Source of the DNA: Silvibacterium bohemicum
Lineage (GTDB): Bacteria > Acidobacteriota > Terriglobia > Terriglobales > Acidobacteriaceae
Assembly (NCBI RefSeq): GCF_001006305.1
Contig: NZ_LBHJ01000020.1
Span: 186,001-250,000 of the forward strand
Length of the DNA: 64,000 bases
Reading direction: 5' to 3'
Below, one piece after another: positions 35,240 through 41,885 of the stretch. The translations under genes were made by a program, and so were the position numbers. Every line of letters starts with the position of its first letter. Positions within the stretch are counted from its first letter, which is position 1. Below the pieces are notes generated by a model. That model did no database searches. It saw only the letters and a program-made list of their open reading frames with translations, and was not told the DNA's origin.

Positions 35240-35659
35240 TCACCTCGTAGCGAAAACAGTGGATGGTTCAACTGGCATTGGCAGCGGCGCTCCCTGTAAG
35301 GTCACGAACTTCTCCGGTGTACAGCACGCCTTGGTGAGCTTTGCCCGGTCCGACTGCATGGTCTTTTCTTCTTTGAACCATTGCAAAATTTCTTGCAGCA
35401 CTCTCGCCGCCCCTTCATTGGGCGGCATCACGATGCGGTAGTGCATCCACTTGCCATCGCGCCGAGTCGTTACGATGCCGGCATTCCGCAGGTACGCCAA
35501 GTGACGGGAGATTTTCGGCTGGGGCTGATTCAATATCTCCACGAAATAGCAGACGCAAATCTCCTGGTCCCCCATCAGGTTCAGGAGCCGCAGCCGGGTA
35601 TTGTCTCCGAGTGCCTGAAAGAATCGCTCAATATCAAAAGCCTTCTGTCTAGTCGCCAT
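35240..35659 (-). CDS. arsR: ArsR/SmtB-family arsenite-responsive repressor
   Basis: A 139-residue winged-helix repressor. [20 protein letters not shown] is the typical opening, [20 protein letters not shown] carries the ELCVC-type As(III)-binding cysteines near the recognition helix, and [20 protein letters not shown] completes the wing. Extra cysteines (ACCTPEKF) lie near residue 112. It should bind the operators at 35680-35724 and fall off when arsenite binds. The -10 box ends 6 bases before the ATG and no ribosome site exists, so its mRNA may be leaderless. Confidence 0.93.
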   Translation of the reverse strand: MATRQKAFDIERFFQALGDNTRLRLLNLMGDQEICVCYFVEILNQPQPKISRHLAYLRNAGIVTTRRDGKWMHYRIVMPPNEGAARVLQEILQWFKEEKTMQSDRAKLTKACCTPEKFVTLQGAPLPMPVEPSTVFATR

Positions 35660-35665
35660 GTCGCG

Positions 35666-35693
35666 ATTATATGCGCATTGACAGATGTGTCCA
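35666..35693 (-). promoter_or_regulatory. arsR-acr3 promoter (possibly leaderless)
   Basis: On the minus strand TGGACA (35693-35688), a 16-base spacer and TATAAT (35671-35666) form a good sigma70 promoter. The arsR ATG is at 35659, so transcription would begin at or next to the start codon. Confidence 0.65.
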
Positions 35694-35724
35694 GTGGAAA
35701 TATATTCACTTTGACAGATATGTC
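35678..35724 (+). promoter_or_regulatory. arsM promoter with two ArsR operator-like repeats
   Basis: TTGACA (35678-35683), a 17-base spacer and TATATT (35701-35706) form a near-consensus promoter for arsM. The 14-base sequence TTGACAGATGTGTC (35678-35691) is repeated as TTGACAGATATGTC (35711-35724). Each contains GACA-N4-TGTC. The first overlaps the -35 boxes of both genes and the second covers the arsM start point, so a bound repressor would shut both directions. Confidence 0.7.
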
Positions 35725-35733
35725 GGAGGGCCT

Positions 35734-36651
35734 ATGACTGAGCAGTTGCTTGAATCGGTGAGATCGAAGTATGGGGCTGTTGCGGAGAGCACACTCTCCA
35801 GCAAAGATGCGGGCGTGAAGGCAGTTGCCGAAGCCTTTGGCTACAGTACGGAGGAACTGACCTCGATTCCTGCCGAAGCCAACATGGGGCTTTCGTGCGG
35901 AAACCCGACTGCGATTGCTTCCATACGTCCAGGTGAAGTGGTCGTCGATCTGGGTTCGGGCGGCGGAATGGATGTTTTTCTGGCGTCGCCTCTGGTCGGT
36001 CCCACTGGAAAGGCCATCGGCATCGACATGACGCCAGCGATGATTGAGCGCGCCCGAACAAACGCACAGAACGGCGGATACCGGAATGTTGAGTTTTATC
36101 TTGGGACCATCGACCACCTTCCCCTTGCGGATGGATCGGTCGATTGCGTCATCAGCAACTGCGTCATCAATCTTGCTCCCGACAAGCCCGCTGTCTTCCG
36201 CGAGATTGCGCGTGTCCTTAAACCAGGTGGAAGACTGGCGGTAAGCGATATTGCACTCAAGGCTGAGTTGCCGCCTGCCGTGGCGCAGAGCATGGCGGCG
36301 TATGTCGGCTGCATCGGTGGAGCGATCAAGATAGACGACTACCGCGAAGGGCTGCTCGCCGCAGGCTTTGAACACGTCGAGATTGTCGATAGCGGGGCCG
36401 ATCTGAACGCCTATGCCAAGGTCGAAAATCAGGCCGGGTGCTGCTCTCCATCAATGGATACGGCCAGTAGCTTGACGGTGCCGGCAGCCTCTTGCTGTTC
36501 TACCGATGCGTCCATGCCAGCCAGCCTCCACGAAGACCTAACCAAACTGCTCTCTGAATACGATGTCAACGCAGCCGCAGCCAGCGTCAAGGTGTATGCG
36601 GTCAAGCCTGGTGCAAACAAAAACTGCTGTGGCCCGACCTGCTGTGCGTAA
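35734..36651 (+). CDS. arsM: Arsenite S-adenosylmethionine methyltransferase
   Basis: A 305-residue enzyme from ATG at 35734, four bases after GGAGGG; longer frames have no ribosome site. It transfers methyl groups from SAM to As(III) in the cytoplasm, giving methylated, partly volatile arsenicals. Seen are LSCGNP (Cys near residue 53), the SAM loop [32 protein letters not shown] with the second As-binding Cys near residue 152, and GCIGGAIK near residue 200, the third Cys. The C-terminus has extra cysteine pairs (GCCSPS, SCCSTD) and ends NCCGPTCCA, typical of longer ArsM forms. It is divergent from arsR and followed by arsC after 24 bases. Confidence 0.95.
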   Translation: MTEQLLESVRSKYGAVAESTLSSKDAGVKAVAEAFGYSTEELTSIPAEANMGLSCGNPTAIASIRPGEVVVDLGSGGGMDVFLASPLVGPTGKAIGIDMTPAMIERARTNAQNGGYRNVEFYLGTIDHLPLADGSVDCVISNCVINLAPDKPAVFREIARVLKPGGRLAVSDIALKAELPPAVAQSMAAYVGCIGGAIKIDDYREGLLAAGFEHVEIVDSGADLNAYAKVENQAGCCSPSMDTASSLTVPAASCCSTDASMPASLHEDLTKLLSEYDVNAAAASVKVYAVKPGANKNCCGPTCCA

Positions 36652-36675
36652 GAGTGCAGAGGAAAGATACTGAAA

Positions 36676-37167
36676 ATGCCAACACACTACAACGTCATGT
36701 TTCTTTGTACAGGAAACTCAGCCCGCTCCATCATGGCCGAGGCGATCATGAACCGCAAGGGGCGCCCCAACTTCACCGCATATAGCGCGGGCAGCCATCC
36801 CGCTGGGTTCGTTCGCCCTGAAGCTCTCAAGCAGATCGCGGCTGCTGGACTCAGTACAGAAGGATTCTCCAGCAAGTCATGGGACGAATTCGCCAAACCT
36901 GGTACTCCACCACTCCATTTCGTCTTTACCGTTTGCGACAACGCAGCCAAGGAGGTCTGCCCGGTGTGGCCTGGGCAGCCCTTGACCGCACATTGGGGAG
37001 TGCCCGATCCTGCTGCCGTGGTGGGTACGCCCCAAGAGATCGAGCGCTCCTTCCGTGATGCGTTCTCCATTCTGGATCGCAGAATCAGCCTGTTCTTATC
37101 GCTTCCTCTTGCGACACTCGACCAGCTTGCTCTGCAAAAAGAAATCGACCAGATCGGGCATCAGTAG
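36676..37167 (+). CDS. arsC: Arsenate reductase, LMW-phosphatase (thioredoxin-coupled) type
   Basis: A 163-residue cytoplasmic enzyme that reduces As(V) to As(III). The P-loop MFLCTGNSARSIMAEAI (near residue 8) carries the nucleophilic Cys; further Cys occur in FTVCDNAAKEVCPVWPG, the pair used in the disulfide relay; WGVPDPAAV holds the general-acid Asp. AGAGGAAA upstream serves as the ribosome site. It lies between arsM and a second LMW-phosphatase-type gene. Confidence 0.93.
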   Translation: MPTHYNVMFLCTGNSARSIMAEAIMNRKGRPNFTAYSAGSHPAGFVRPEALKQIAAAGLSTEGFSSKSWDEFAKPGTPPLHFVFTVCDNAAKEVCPVWPGQPLTAHWGVPDPAAVVGTPQEIERSFRDAFSILDRRISLFLSLPLATLDQLALQKEIDQIGHQ

Positions 37168-37196
37168 GCCACAGACTTAGAAGGAGATTTATTGGG

Positions 37197-37613
37197 ATGC
37201 GTACTTATATCTTTGCCTGTATTCACAACGCTGGACGTTCGCAGATGTCGGCGGCACTCTTCAACCGGCTTGTCGATCCTGAGTTGGCTCATGCCATCTC
37301 TGCCGGAACTCATCCTGCCGAGCACGTTCACCCCGTAGTTGTGGACGCGATGCGAGAGTTGGGAATCGACCTCAACCATGCCAAGCCGCAAAAGCTCACG
37401 GCAGAACTGGCGCAGGATGCCGAACTGCTCATCACGATGGGTTGCGGGGATGAATGCCCTTACGTTCCCGGTCTCCGGCGCGACGACTGGCCGCTTCCCG
37501 ATCCCAAAGGACAAGGAATAGAAACCGTGCGTCAGACCCGCGACGAAATCAAGCAAAGAGTCCTGCATCTCTTGGAGCAGGAAAAGTTGAGCACGAACAC
37601 GATCCCAGTGTAG
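37197..37613 (+). CDS. Second LMW-phosphatase-family arsenate reductase-like protein
   Basis: A 138-residue protein with AAGGAG ten bases upstream. The P-loop reads IFACIHNAGRSQMSAALFNR near residue 5; TMGCGDECPYVPG near residue 81 supplies the two resolving cysteines; DDWPLPDPKGQ holds the acid Asp. It is shorter and diverged from the preceding arsC, as in loci with two ArsC types. It may use another reductant or be an arsenate reductase with different affinity. Arsenate reductase is the likely function. Confidence 0.85.
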   Translation: MRTYIFACIHNAGRSQMSAALFNRLVDPELAHAISAGTHPAEHVHPVVVDAMRELGIDLNHAKPQKLTAELAQDAELLITMGCGDECPYVPGLRRDDWPLPDPKGQGIETVRQTRDEIKQRVLHLLEQEKLSTNTIPV

Positions 37614-37633
37614 GCACAGCGATAAACTTAGTT

Positions 37634-38278
37634 GTGGCGCAGTCTATCCAGACCGAAGCTCATTCCAATAGCAGGACAACCTGTGCCTCTCCTCCAACGG
37701 AACCAGGCATGATTGCGTGGCTTCAGGGAATCACATTGGTATGGATGTTGGTGGAGTGCGCCGTATCCCTCTACGGAGCTATTTCCGCGCATAGCCCAGC
37801 GCTGCTGGCATTTGGCGCAGACAGCTTTGTGGAGTTGCTGTCTGCGACGGTGGTTCTGCTGGCGATTGTCCCGTCGTTCCCGCTCACAAAAGATCGCGCT
37901 GCACGGCTGGCCGGAATTCTGCTCTTTGTTCTCGCAGGAGTAGTCGCACTCGTGGCTATCCTTTCACTTCTATACCGAGTCAAGGCGGAGACAAGTTGCA
38001 GCGGCATCGTTATCACGCTTCTCGCCCTTGCCGTGATGCCGACCTTGGCTTGGGCCAAGCGTAGAACTGCGCGGCGGACGAACAATCGAGCATTAGCTGC
38101 GGACGCTGTACAGTCGGCGACCTGCGCTTACCTTGCCGCGATAACCGTGGTGGTACTTGCCATCAACGCCGTCTGGCACGTTCATTGGGTAGATTCAGCG
38201 GCTGCGATCCTGGCGTTGCCGATCCTGATCGTCGAGGGACGACGTGCCCTTCGAGGTGAGAGCTGTGGCTGCTGTTGA
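37634..38278 (+). CDS. CDF-like cation transporter with Cys tail
   Basis: A 214-residue membrane protein. GTG at 37634 is 20 bases after the arsC-like stop; ATG at 37709 is the alternative and neither has a strong ribosome site. Five to six helices are visible, with the diffusion-facilitator-type motif LLAFGADSFVELLSATVVLL near residue 57 of this reading and ALAADAVQSATCAYLAAITV near residue 154, with its metal-site Asp. The tail is GESCGCC. It follows the arsenic genes on the same strand, so it may export a metal(loid) co-selected with arsenic. The substrate is unknown. Confidence 0.75.
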   Translation: MAQSIQTEAHSNSRTTCASPPTEPGMIAWLQGITLVWMLVECAVSLYGAISAHSPALLAFGADSFVELLSATVVLLAIVPSFPLTKDRAARLAGILLFVLAGVVALVAILSLLYRVKAETSCSGIVITLLALAVMPTLAWAKRRTARRTNNRALAADAVQSATCAYLAAITVVVLAINAVWHVHWVDSAAAILALPILIVEGRRALRGESCGCC

Positions 38279-38333
38279 TGGCAATAGCTTTCCTTTGAAG
38301 GAGCGACATTGAACACCACCTCCCAAAGTCGCG

Positions 38334-38610
38334 TCACTTGGCAGGCTGAGATGGGAAACTACTGATGCCGTAGGTTTCATAATGGCAATCGGATTTGTCT
38401 TCGCGTCATGGAAGGATATGTCAAGCTGCTTCTTCTCATAGCACAGTCACAACGATTACACCGGGCTGTTTCAGCAGAGCTTTCTTGATCGTGACCGGGC
38501 AGGTATGGCAAGTCATTCCGGCACTTCGAGGGTCAACGTCTTGGGTCTAGCCCACGCCAGAGATGTGACCAGAAGCAATGCGGTGCAGGCAACATCGAAG
38601 TGTTGGCACG
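38334..38610 (-). pseudogene. merP-like heavy-metal-binding protein, frameshifted
   Basis: Read in three minus frames the segment makes a complete periplasmic metal-binding protein. A signal peptide tail (TALLLVTSLAWARP) leads to TLTLEVP; after a 1-base loss GMTCHTCPVTIKKALLKQPG with the CxxC metal site; after another shift YEKKQLDISFHDAKTNPIAI, MKPTA; and after a third FPSQPAK with the stop at 38336-38334. This is the MerP/HMA pattern. Several shifts make it dead. It lies between the arsenic operon and the island's left repeat. Confidence 0.75.
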
Positions 38611-38679
38611 GGAGGGAGGCTAATCTGAACGCCGGAGCAGGTTCCTATGAGTGACCGGAAGACCTGAAAAGGAGCTAAT

Positions 38680-38773
38680 AAAAAAGGTCCAAAAAAGGTC
38701 CAATAAGGGGATTTTTCGGTGTAATCAGTGGCGTAGAGTGTGGTCTGTACCATCTGGTTTCAATGAGTTGCGT
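38680..38773 (+). repeat. Left 94-bp direct repeat of the 15-kb island (attL-like)
   Basis: 94 bases matching 54054-54147 at 91 positions. It begins with two copies of an AAAAAAGGTCC motif and contains GGTCCAATAAGG. Another AAAAAGGTCCAATAA lies at 38874-38888. The arrangement resembles the arm sites of an integrase attachment site. No tRNA piece is seen here. Confidence 0.75.
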
Positions 38774-38947
38774 TATATTGCCGTAATGCGCAGGAAGCAG
38801 GCATCGAATCTGCGTTGCTCGATCTCATTTATTTTCTGTAGCTTGCATGTTAGCCAGAACTTATCGAAGGACCAAAAAGGTCCAATAACAGGATGTGAAT
38901 CTGTGAATGACCACCCTCATTCCCCGTTGTGACTCGAGCAAATACGC

Positions 38948-39730
38948 TCAACGTGGCCTAGAGGCTCTGTGATCTGACGAGGGAGATTGAATGGGAGTTG
39001 CCGATATTCCCGGCTCCCCCTTCGGCCCTATGGGTCCAGGAGGACCTTCAGGTCCTCTCAGAAGTTTTTGAATGTCTGGATCTTTGCGAATAGCCTTGGC
39101 TGCCGCACTGCCTGGGCTTTGGATGGAAGCACTCGCGAAACCAAGCATAGCTACCAACGCGCTCCCTGCCGCAAAGTTTCTAATCGCGGTGTGTGCTACC
39201 GCCATTTGAGTCACTTTGAAATTTACATTCTGCTCGGCGTGCAGATGGCGTTCGCAATTTCGGACTGCCAGTTGCTGATTCGTGTCGCGAGACCCAATGA
39301 TGGAAGACGGTAGAAGATCTTCGATCGTAGGCGCATGCCACGTCATTCGAGTGAGGCCCCGAATCGCTGCAATGGTTGAGCCGACTATTTGCAAATTTAG
39401 ATAGAGCAGCGCAAGCCCTGCGAGCGATCGGACCCATAAGTTGCTGTCACTCAGACCGCCGTTCACGAGAACGAATGTCCCACCTAACAGAAGGCTCGCT
39501 GTAATCGAGGTGAGGCCCAAAATGGTATTGAGTCTCGCCTCAACCCTTTCGAGACGCTCCGCCTCATAGCGCTCCAACTCGGCATATGCTTTCACAACGG
39601 ACTGCGGATCAGAATGACTGCTGACAAAATCCAGGCATTCCTGTTCCCGCTTCTTATTCAGATTGACTTCATCTGAAGACAAGGGTTCCGCGAGAGGGTA
39701 GATCCAGTCGCGTAGGGCTGCGAACCTCAT
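38948..39730 (-). CDS. Membrane protein of the graspetide locus, collagen-like C-terminus
   Basis: A 260-residue protein from ATG at 39730, overlapping the ATP-grasp stop as ATGA. A charged helical N-terminus is followed by three likely membrane helices (TILGLTSITASLLLGGTFVL; GLALLYLNLQIVGSTIAAI; FAAGSALVAMLGFASASI). The C-terminus carries Gly-x-y triplets, GPEGPPGPIGPKGEPG, near residues 228-243, then a Ser/Pro tail. The family is unknown. The 4-base overlap means it is translated with the ATP-grasp ligase, so export, anchoring or self-protection are possible roles; none is shown by sequence. Confidence 0.7.
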   Translation of the reverse strand: MRFAALRDWIYPLAEPLSSDEVNLNKKREQECLDFVSSHSDPQSVVKAYAELERYEAERLERVEARLNTILGLTSITASLLLGGTFVLVNGGLSDSNLWVRSLAGLALLYLNLQIVGSTIAAIRGLTRMTWHAPTIEDLLPSSIIGSRDTNQQLAVRNCERHLHAEQNVNFKVTQMAVAHTAIRNFAAGSALVAMLGFASASIQSPGSAAAKAIRKDPDIQKLLRGPEGPPGPIGPKGEPGISATPIQSPSSDHRASRPR

Positions 39731-40689
39731 GGAGCTTCTCCCGCCAGCCAATTTGCAATAGCCTCTGATATGCCGAGATTAAGCATGTCATCTAGCCACA
39801 GCCACTGGCCATTTGGATTGATTTCCAGAAAGAAATATTGACCATCTGGGGTCAGGACGAGATCGATGGCCCCATAACTGAGAGACAACCGCGACATCAA
39901 CTCCAAAAGCTTTTCGGCTAAGCAATTTGGGAGTTCTATCGGGAGATGTGGAAGATTGGGGTTCTTGGTCATACGCCAATCTATGCTTGCACTGGGATCC
40001 GATTGTGAGTCGATGGCCGCTGCAAACACTTTCCGCCCAACGATTGTCACTCGGACGTCATACTTTTTGGGCAAGAGTTCTTGATATATCGTGGGGCTCA
40101 AACGAGCATCTGCAAGGTCCAGGAAGTCTTCATCTTTCAGTTTTGTAGTGAAGACCGCGCATTCAACTCCATTCTTTACTACATGACCACTTCGAACAGG
40201 TTTGGCGATGAGATCCTTTACATGGAGTTGGAACTCTCGGATGCTCTCCGGCCTGTTAGATATGAGGGTCTTCGGAACCTTCAGTCCCAGATCCTTCGCC
40301 ACCTGAAGCTGGAAAGGCTTAAATTCCGCCTGCCATATTGCCGCAGGCTGGCTCATCCACCGTGCCTGCTGCCCCAGCAGGCCACCGATGAGAGCGCTAC
40401 GATTTTCGCGGACACAGAAATCGTAGGTCCCAGTATCCATCCCGTCTGGAATCGACGGAGCACGAACTCGCCGATACCAGACAGACTCGAACCACGTCTC
40501 CGCCGGTCGCTCTTTCCAAAAGATAGACTGAGAATCCTCCGCGCCGAAGGAATAACTGATCTCGGAAGCAAACGGTAAGTCTTCGGTGTTGACGCGGACC
40601 AACGGTACACCGCGAGAATTTAGGGCCTCAACAACGGAATCGGTGGCTAAATCGACGATCGTGCTGACGATAAGTACCGTTCCGCTCAT
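39727..40689 (-). CDS. ATP-grasp RiPP maturase (MvdD/graspetide ligase family)
   Basis: A 320-residue ATP-grasp ligase. The N-terminus VLIVSTIVDLATDSVVEALN and the pattern VWYRRVRAPSIPDG are typical of MvdC/MvdD-like graspetide ligases. The ATP-binding core has FKPFQLQVAKDLGLKVPKTL, LIAKPVRSGHVVKNG, and the Mg-binding end YFFLEINPNGQWLWLDDML. Such enzymes join Asp/Glu side chains to Thr/Ser (esters) or Lys (amides) in a precursor core. Its start overlaps the stop of a precursor gene (40686-40886) by 4 bases, and two further precursor genes lie upstream. Which linkages form is not visible, but the cores offer Thr and Asp/Glu and few Lys, so esters are favoured. Confidence 0.9.
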   Translation of the reverse strand: MSGTVLIVSTIVDLATDSVVEALNSRGVPLVRVNTEDLPFASEISYSFGAEDSQSIFWKERPAETWFESVWYRRVRAPSIPDGMDTGTYDFCVRENRSALIGGLLGQQARWMSQPAAIWQAEFKPFQLQVAKDLGLKVPKTLISNRPESIREFQLHVKDLIAKPVRSGHVVKNGVECAVFTTKLKDEDFLDLADARLSPTIYQELLPKKYDVRVTIVGRKVFAAAIDSQSDPSASIDWRMTKNPNLPHLPIELPNCLAEKLLELMSRLSLSYGAIDLVLTPDGQYFFLEINPNGQWLWLDDMLNLGISEAIANWLAGEAP

Positions 40690-40886
40690 CTCCAGTCTGT
40701 CGATTCAGTATTGACGGCAGTCTTCGTTTGACCTTTGCCCATGAGGTCAGAGTTCTTCCAACCAGGCACCCAAGTTCCGTTCTCATTGACCTCAGAGATC
40801 TGGCGCACTGGATCGAATCTCAGAATTGGGCCATCCTGTGAAGAGAGCGGTTGGGCAAAACGTAATAGCAAGGGTTCATTGTGCAT
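40686..40886 (-). CDS. Graspetide precursor C
   Basis: A 66-residue precursor. The leader begins MHNEPLLLRFAQPL, and a second block GPILRFDPVRQISEV resembles the DPxxQ segment of known ATP-grasp-modified RiPP precursors. The core is probably QTKTAVNTESTDWR, which aligns with the tails of the two precursors upstream (T-x-V-x-x-E-[TS]-T-D). GAGG lies about 9 bases before the ATG. The stop overlaps the ATP-grasp start (ATGA), which links it firmly to the ligase. Confidence 0.8.
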   Translation of the reverse strand: MHNEPLLLRFAQPLSSQDGPILRFDPVRQISEVNENGTWVPGWKNSDLMGKGQTKTAVNTESTDWR

Positions 40887-40897
40887 AATCAGCGGCC

Positions 40898-40978
40898 TCA
40901 GTTGTTGCTAACATCTACTTCGCTAAGAGCGATGACCATAGTGCGGGGACATAGATCACTCGTCGTCTGTGGTTTCAT
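40898..40978 (-). pseudogene. 26-codon relic of a fourth precursor leader
   Basis: Inside the tail of precursor B, ATGAAACCACAGACGACGAG opens a 26-codon frame starting MKPQTTS, ending before precursor C. The same bases (ATGAAACTACAGACGACA) start precursor B inside the tail of precursor A as MKLQTTT. So the unit 'core tail doubling as next start' occurs twice, and the second downstream leader has lost its LLRFA motif. It may be a decayed copy or a chance frame. Confidence 0.4.
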
Positions 40979-41150
40979 GCCGGACTCTTGTAAAGCGGGT
41001 ATCTCGAAGTAAACAACCTTCCAGGCGATGATCTGGCTGCCCCTCTATGTCATCTTGCCCGTGGAATGTGATGACTTTGGAGATCTCGTTCTCAAGTGGC
41101 GCGGCAAAACGTAAAAGGAATGGCGTCTTAGTTGTCGTCTGTAGTTTCAT
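40956..41150 (-). CDS. Graspetide precursor B
   Basis: A 64-residue precursor. MKLQTTTKTPFLLRFAAPLE contains the leader motif (P-[FL]-LLRFA-x-PL) shared with precursor C. The core, DTRFTRVRHETTDDE, is nearly the same as that of precursor A. The ATG lies within the last codons of precursor A in another frame (23-base overlap), so translation is probably coupled; no separate ribosome site is seen. Confidence 0.75.
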   Translation of the reverse strand: MKLQTTTKTPFLLRFAAPLENEISKVITFHGQDDIEGQPDHRLEGCLLRDTRFTRVRHETTDDE

Positions 41151-41301
41151 GTTTTACATCAGTGCAGCGTGTTCCCCGCGCCAAAGCCCCTATCGAAGTC
41201 ACTATAACTGACGCAGGCAAATCGTCTTCATCGGTGAGAAAGTCCAGATTGCGATTCGGCAATCGCGTTTCCGTCGTTGCTTGACTATCAAAATCGATCA
41301 C
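41128..41301 (-). CDS. Graspetide precursor A
   Basis: A 57-residue precursor from GTG at 41301, chosen for GGAGG 7 bases upstream; the longer frame from TTG at 41337 has none. It lacks the LLRFA leader motif but ends GTRCTDVKHETTDDN, matching the core of precursor B at V-[KR]-HETTDD. The acidic middle (FLTDEDDLPASVIV) differs from the others. It stands first, 74 bases after the PIN gene. Lack of the shared leader makes modification less certain than for B and C. Confidence 0.65.
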   Translation of the reverse strand: MIDFDSQATTETRLPNRNLDFLTDEDDLPASVIVTSIGALARGTRCTDVKHETTDDN

Positions 41302-41375
41302 GCTAATTCCTCCATAAGTCTCACCTTCACGAATCAATGATAACCGCTGGACCGTCTTGGTCCTGTGTCTTGCAT

Positions 41376-41885
41376 CTACCGCATCCCTTCGTATCGCTTC
41401 AGGTAGGCCGTCAAATCTTTCTTCGGCAGATGCACCGCCGGGTCGACCGCGAATTGGGACAGGATGGCGTGGAGTGAATTAGCGGTAGAGAGTTGGTTCC
41501 TCAGTAACTCGTCGAATACCCAGAGGATTCCGTGAACCTCCATCTGGTTTTCGTCTGCAAGGGCGCGCAATTGCGAATCACCCGTTAACAGGATGCATCC
41601 GGGATGAGACTCCGCCAGAACGTAGGCGAACCCGTCATGTATTGAAAGCCGCGGCTTGGCACGAATCACATCTCTCGCTCGGGAGACCTGAGCGCCAGGA
41701 AGATCGACGACCTTCAGGCCGCCGCCGAGCAGCTCCTGCTTCTCAAGATCAGTGAAGCTGAGCAACTCGTCCTCGAAGAGGGTATTCGGAATCATGATCT
41801 CGAACGGCAATCGCAAGAATATAGCGAGTAAATCAGCCTTGCGAAGATCGATGAGACAGCTGCTATCACTGATGATGATCCGCAT
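41376..41885 (-). CDS. PIN-domain putative RNase, toxin-like
   Basis: A 169-residue PIN-fold protein. The first acid is in IIISDSSCLIDLRKADLL near residue 3; MIPNTLFEDELLSF provides the second; SIHDGFAYVLAES the third; and CILLTGDSQLRALADENQME (TGD near residue 100) the fourth. It would cut RNA with divalent metal. Its start overlaps the XRE-ImmA gene by 20 bases, and such pairs behave as toxin-antitoxin-like or mobile-element regulators. It lies upstream of the precursor genes on the same strand. Confidence 0.8.
   Translation of the reverse strand: MRIIISDSSCLIDLRKADLLAIFLRLPFEIMIPNTLFEDELLSFTDLEKQELLGGGLKVVDLPGAQVSRARDVIRAKPRLSIHDGFAYVLAESHPGCILLTGDSQLRALADENQMEVHGILWVFDELLRNQLSTANSLHAILSQFAVDPAVHLPKKDLTAYLKRYEGMR

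Noticed and set aside
35581-36375. 264-residue minus frame opposite arsM
   Set aside because: arsM is certain by motif; this frame also overlaps arsR and has no family.
38680-38773. CRISPR array suggested by repeated AAAAAGGTCC motifs
   Set aside because: The copies are adjacent or irregularly spaced, with no unique spacers of equal length and no cas genes.
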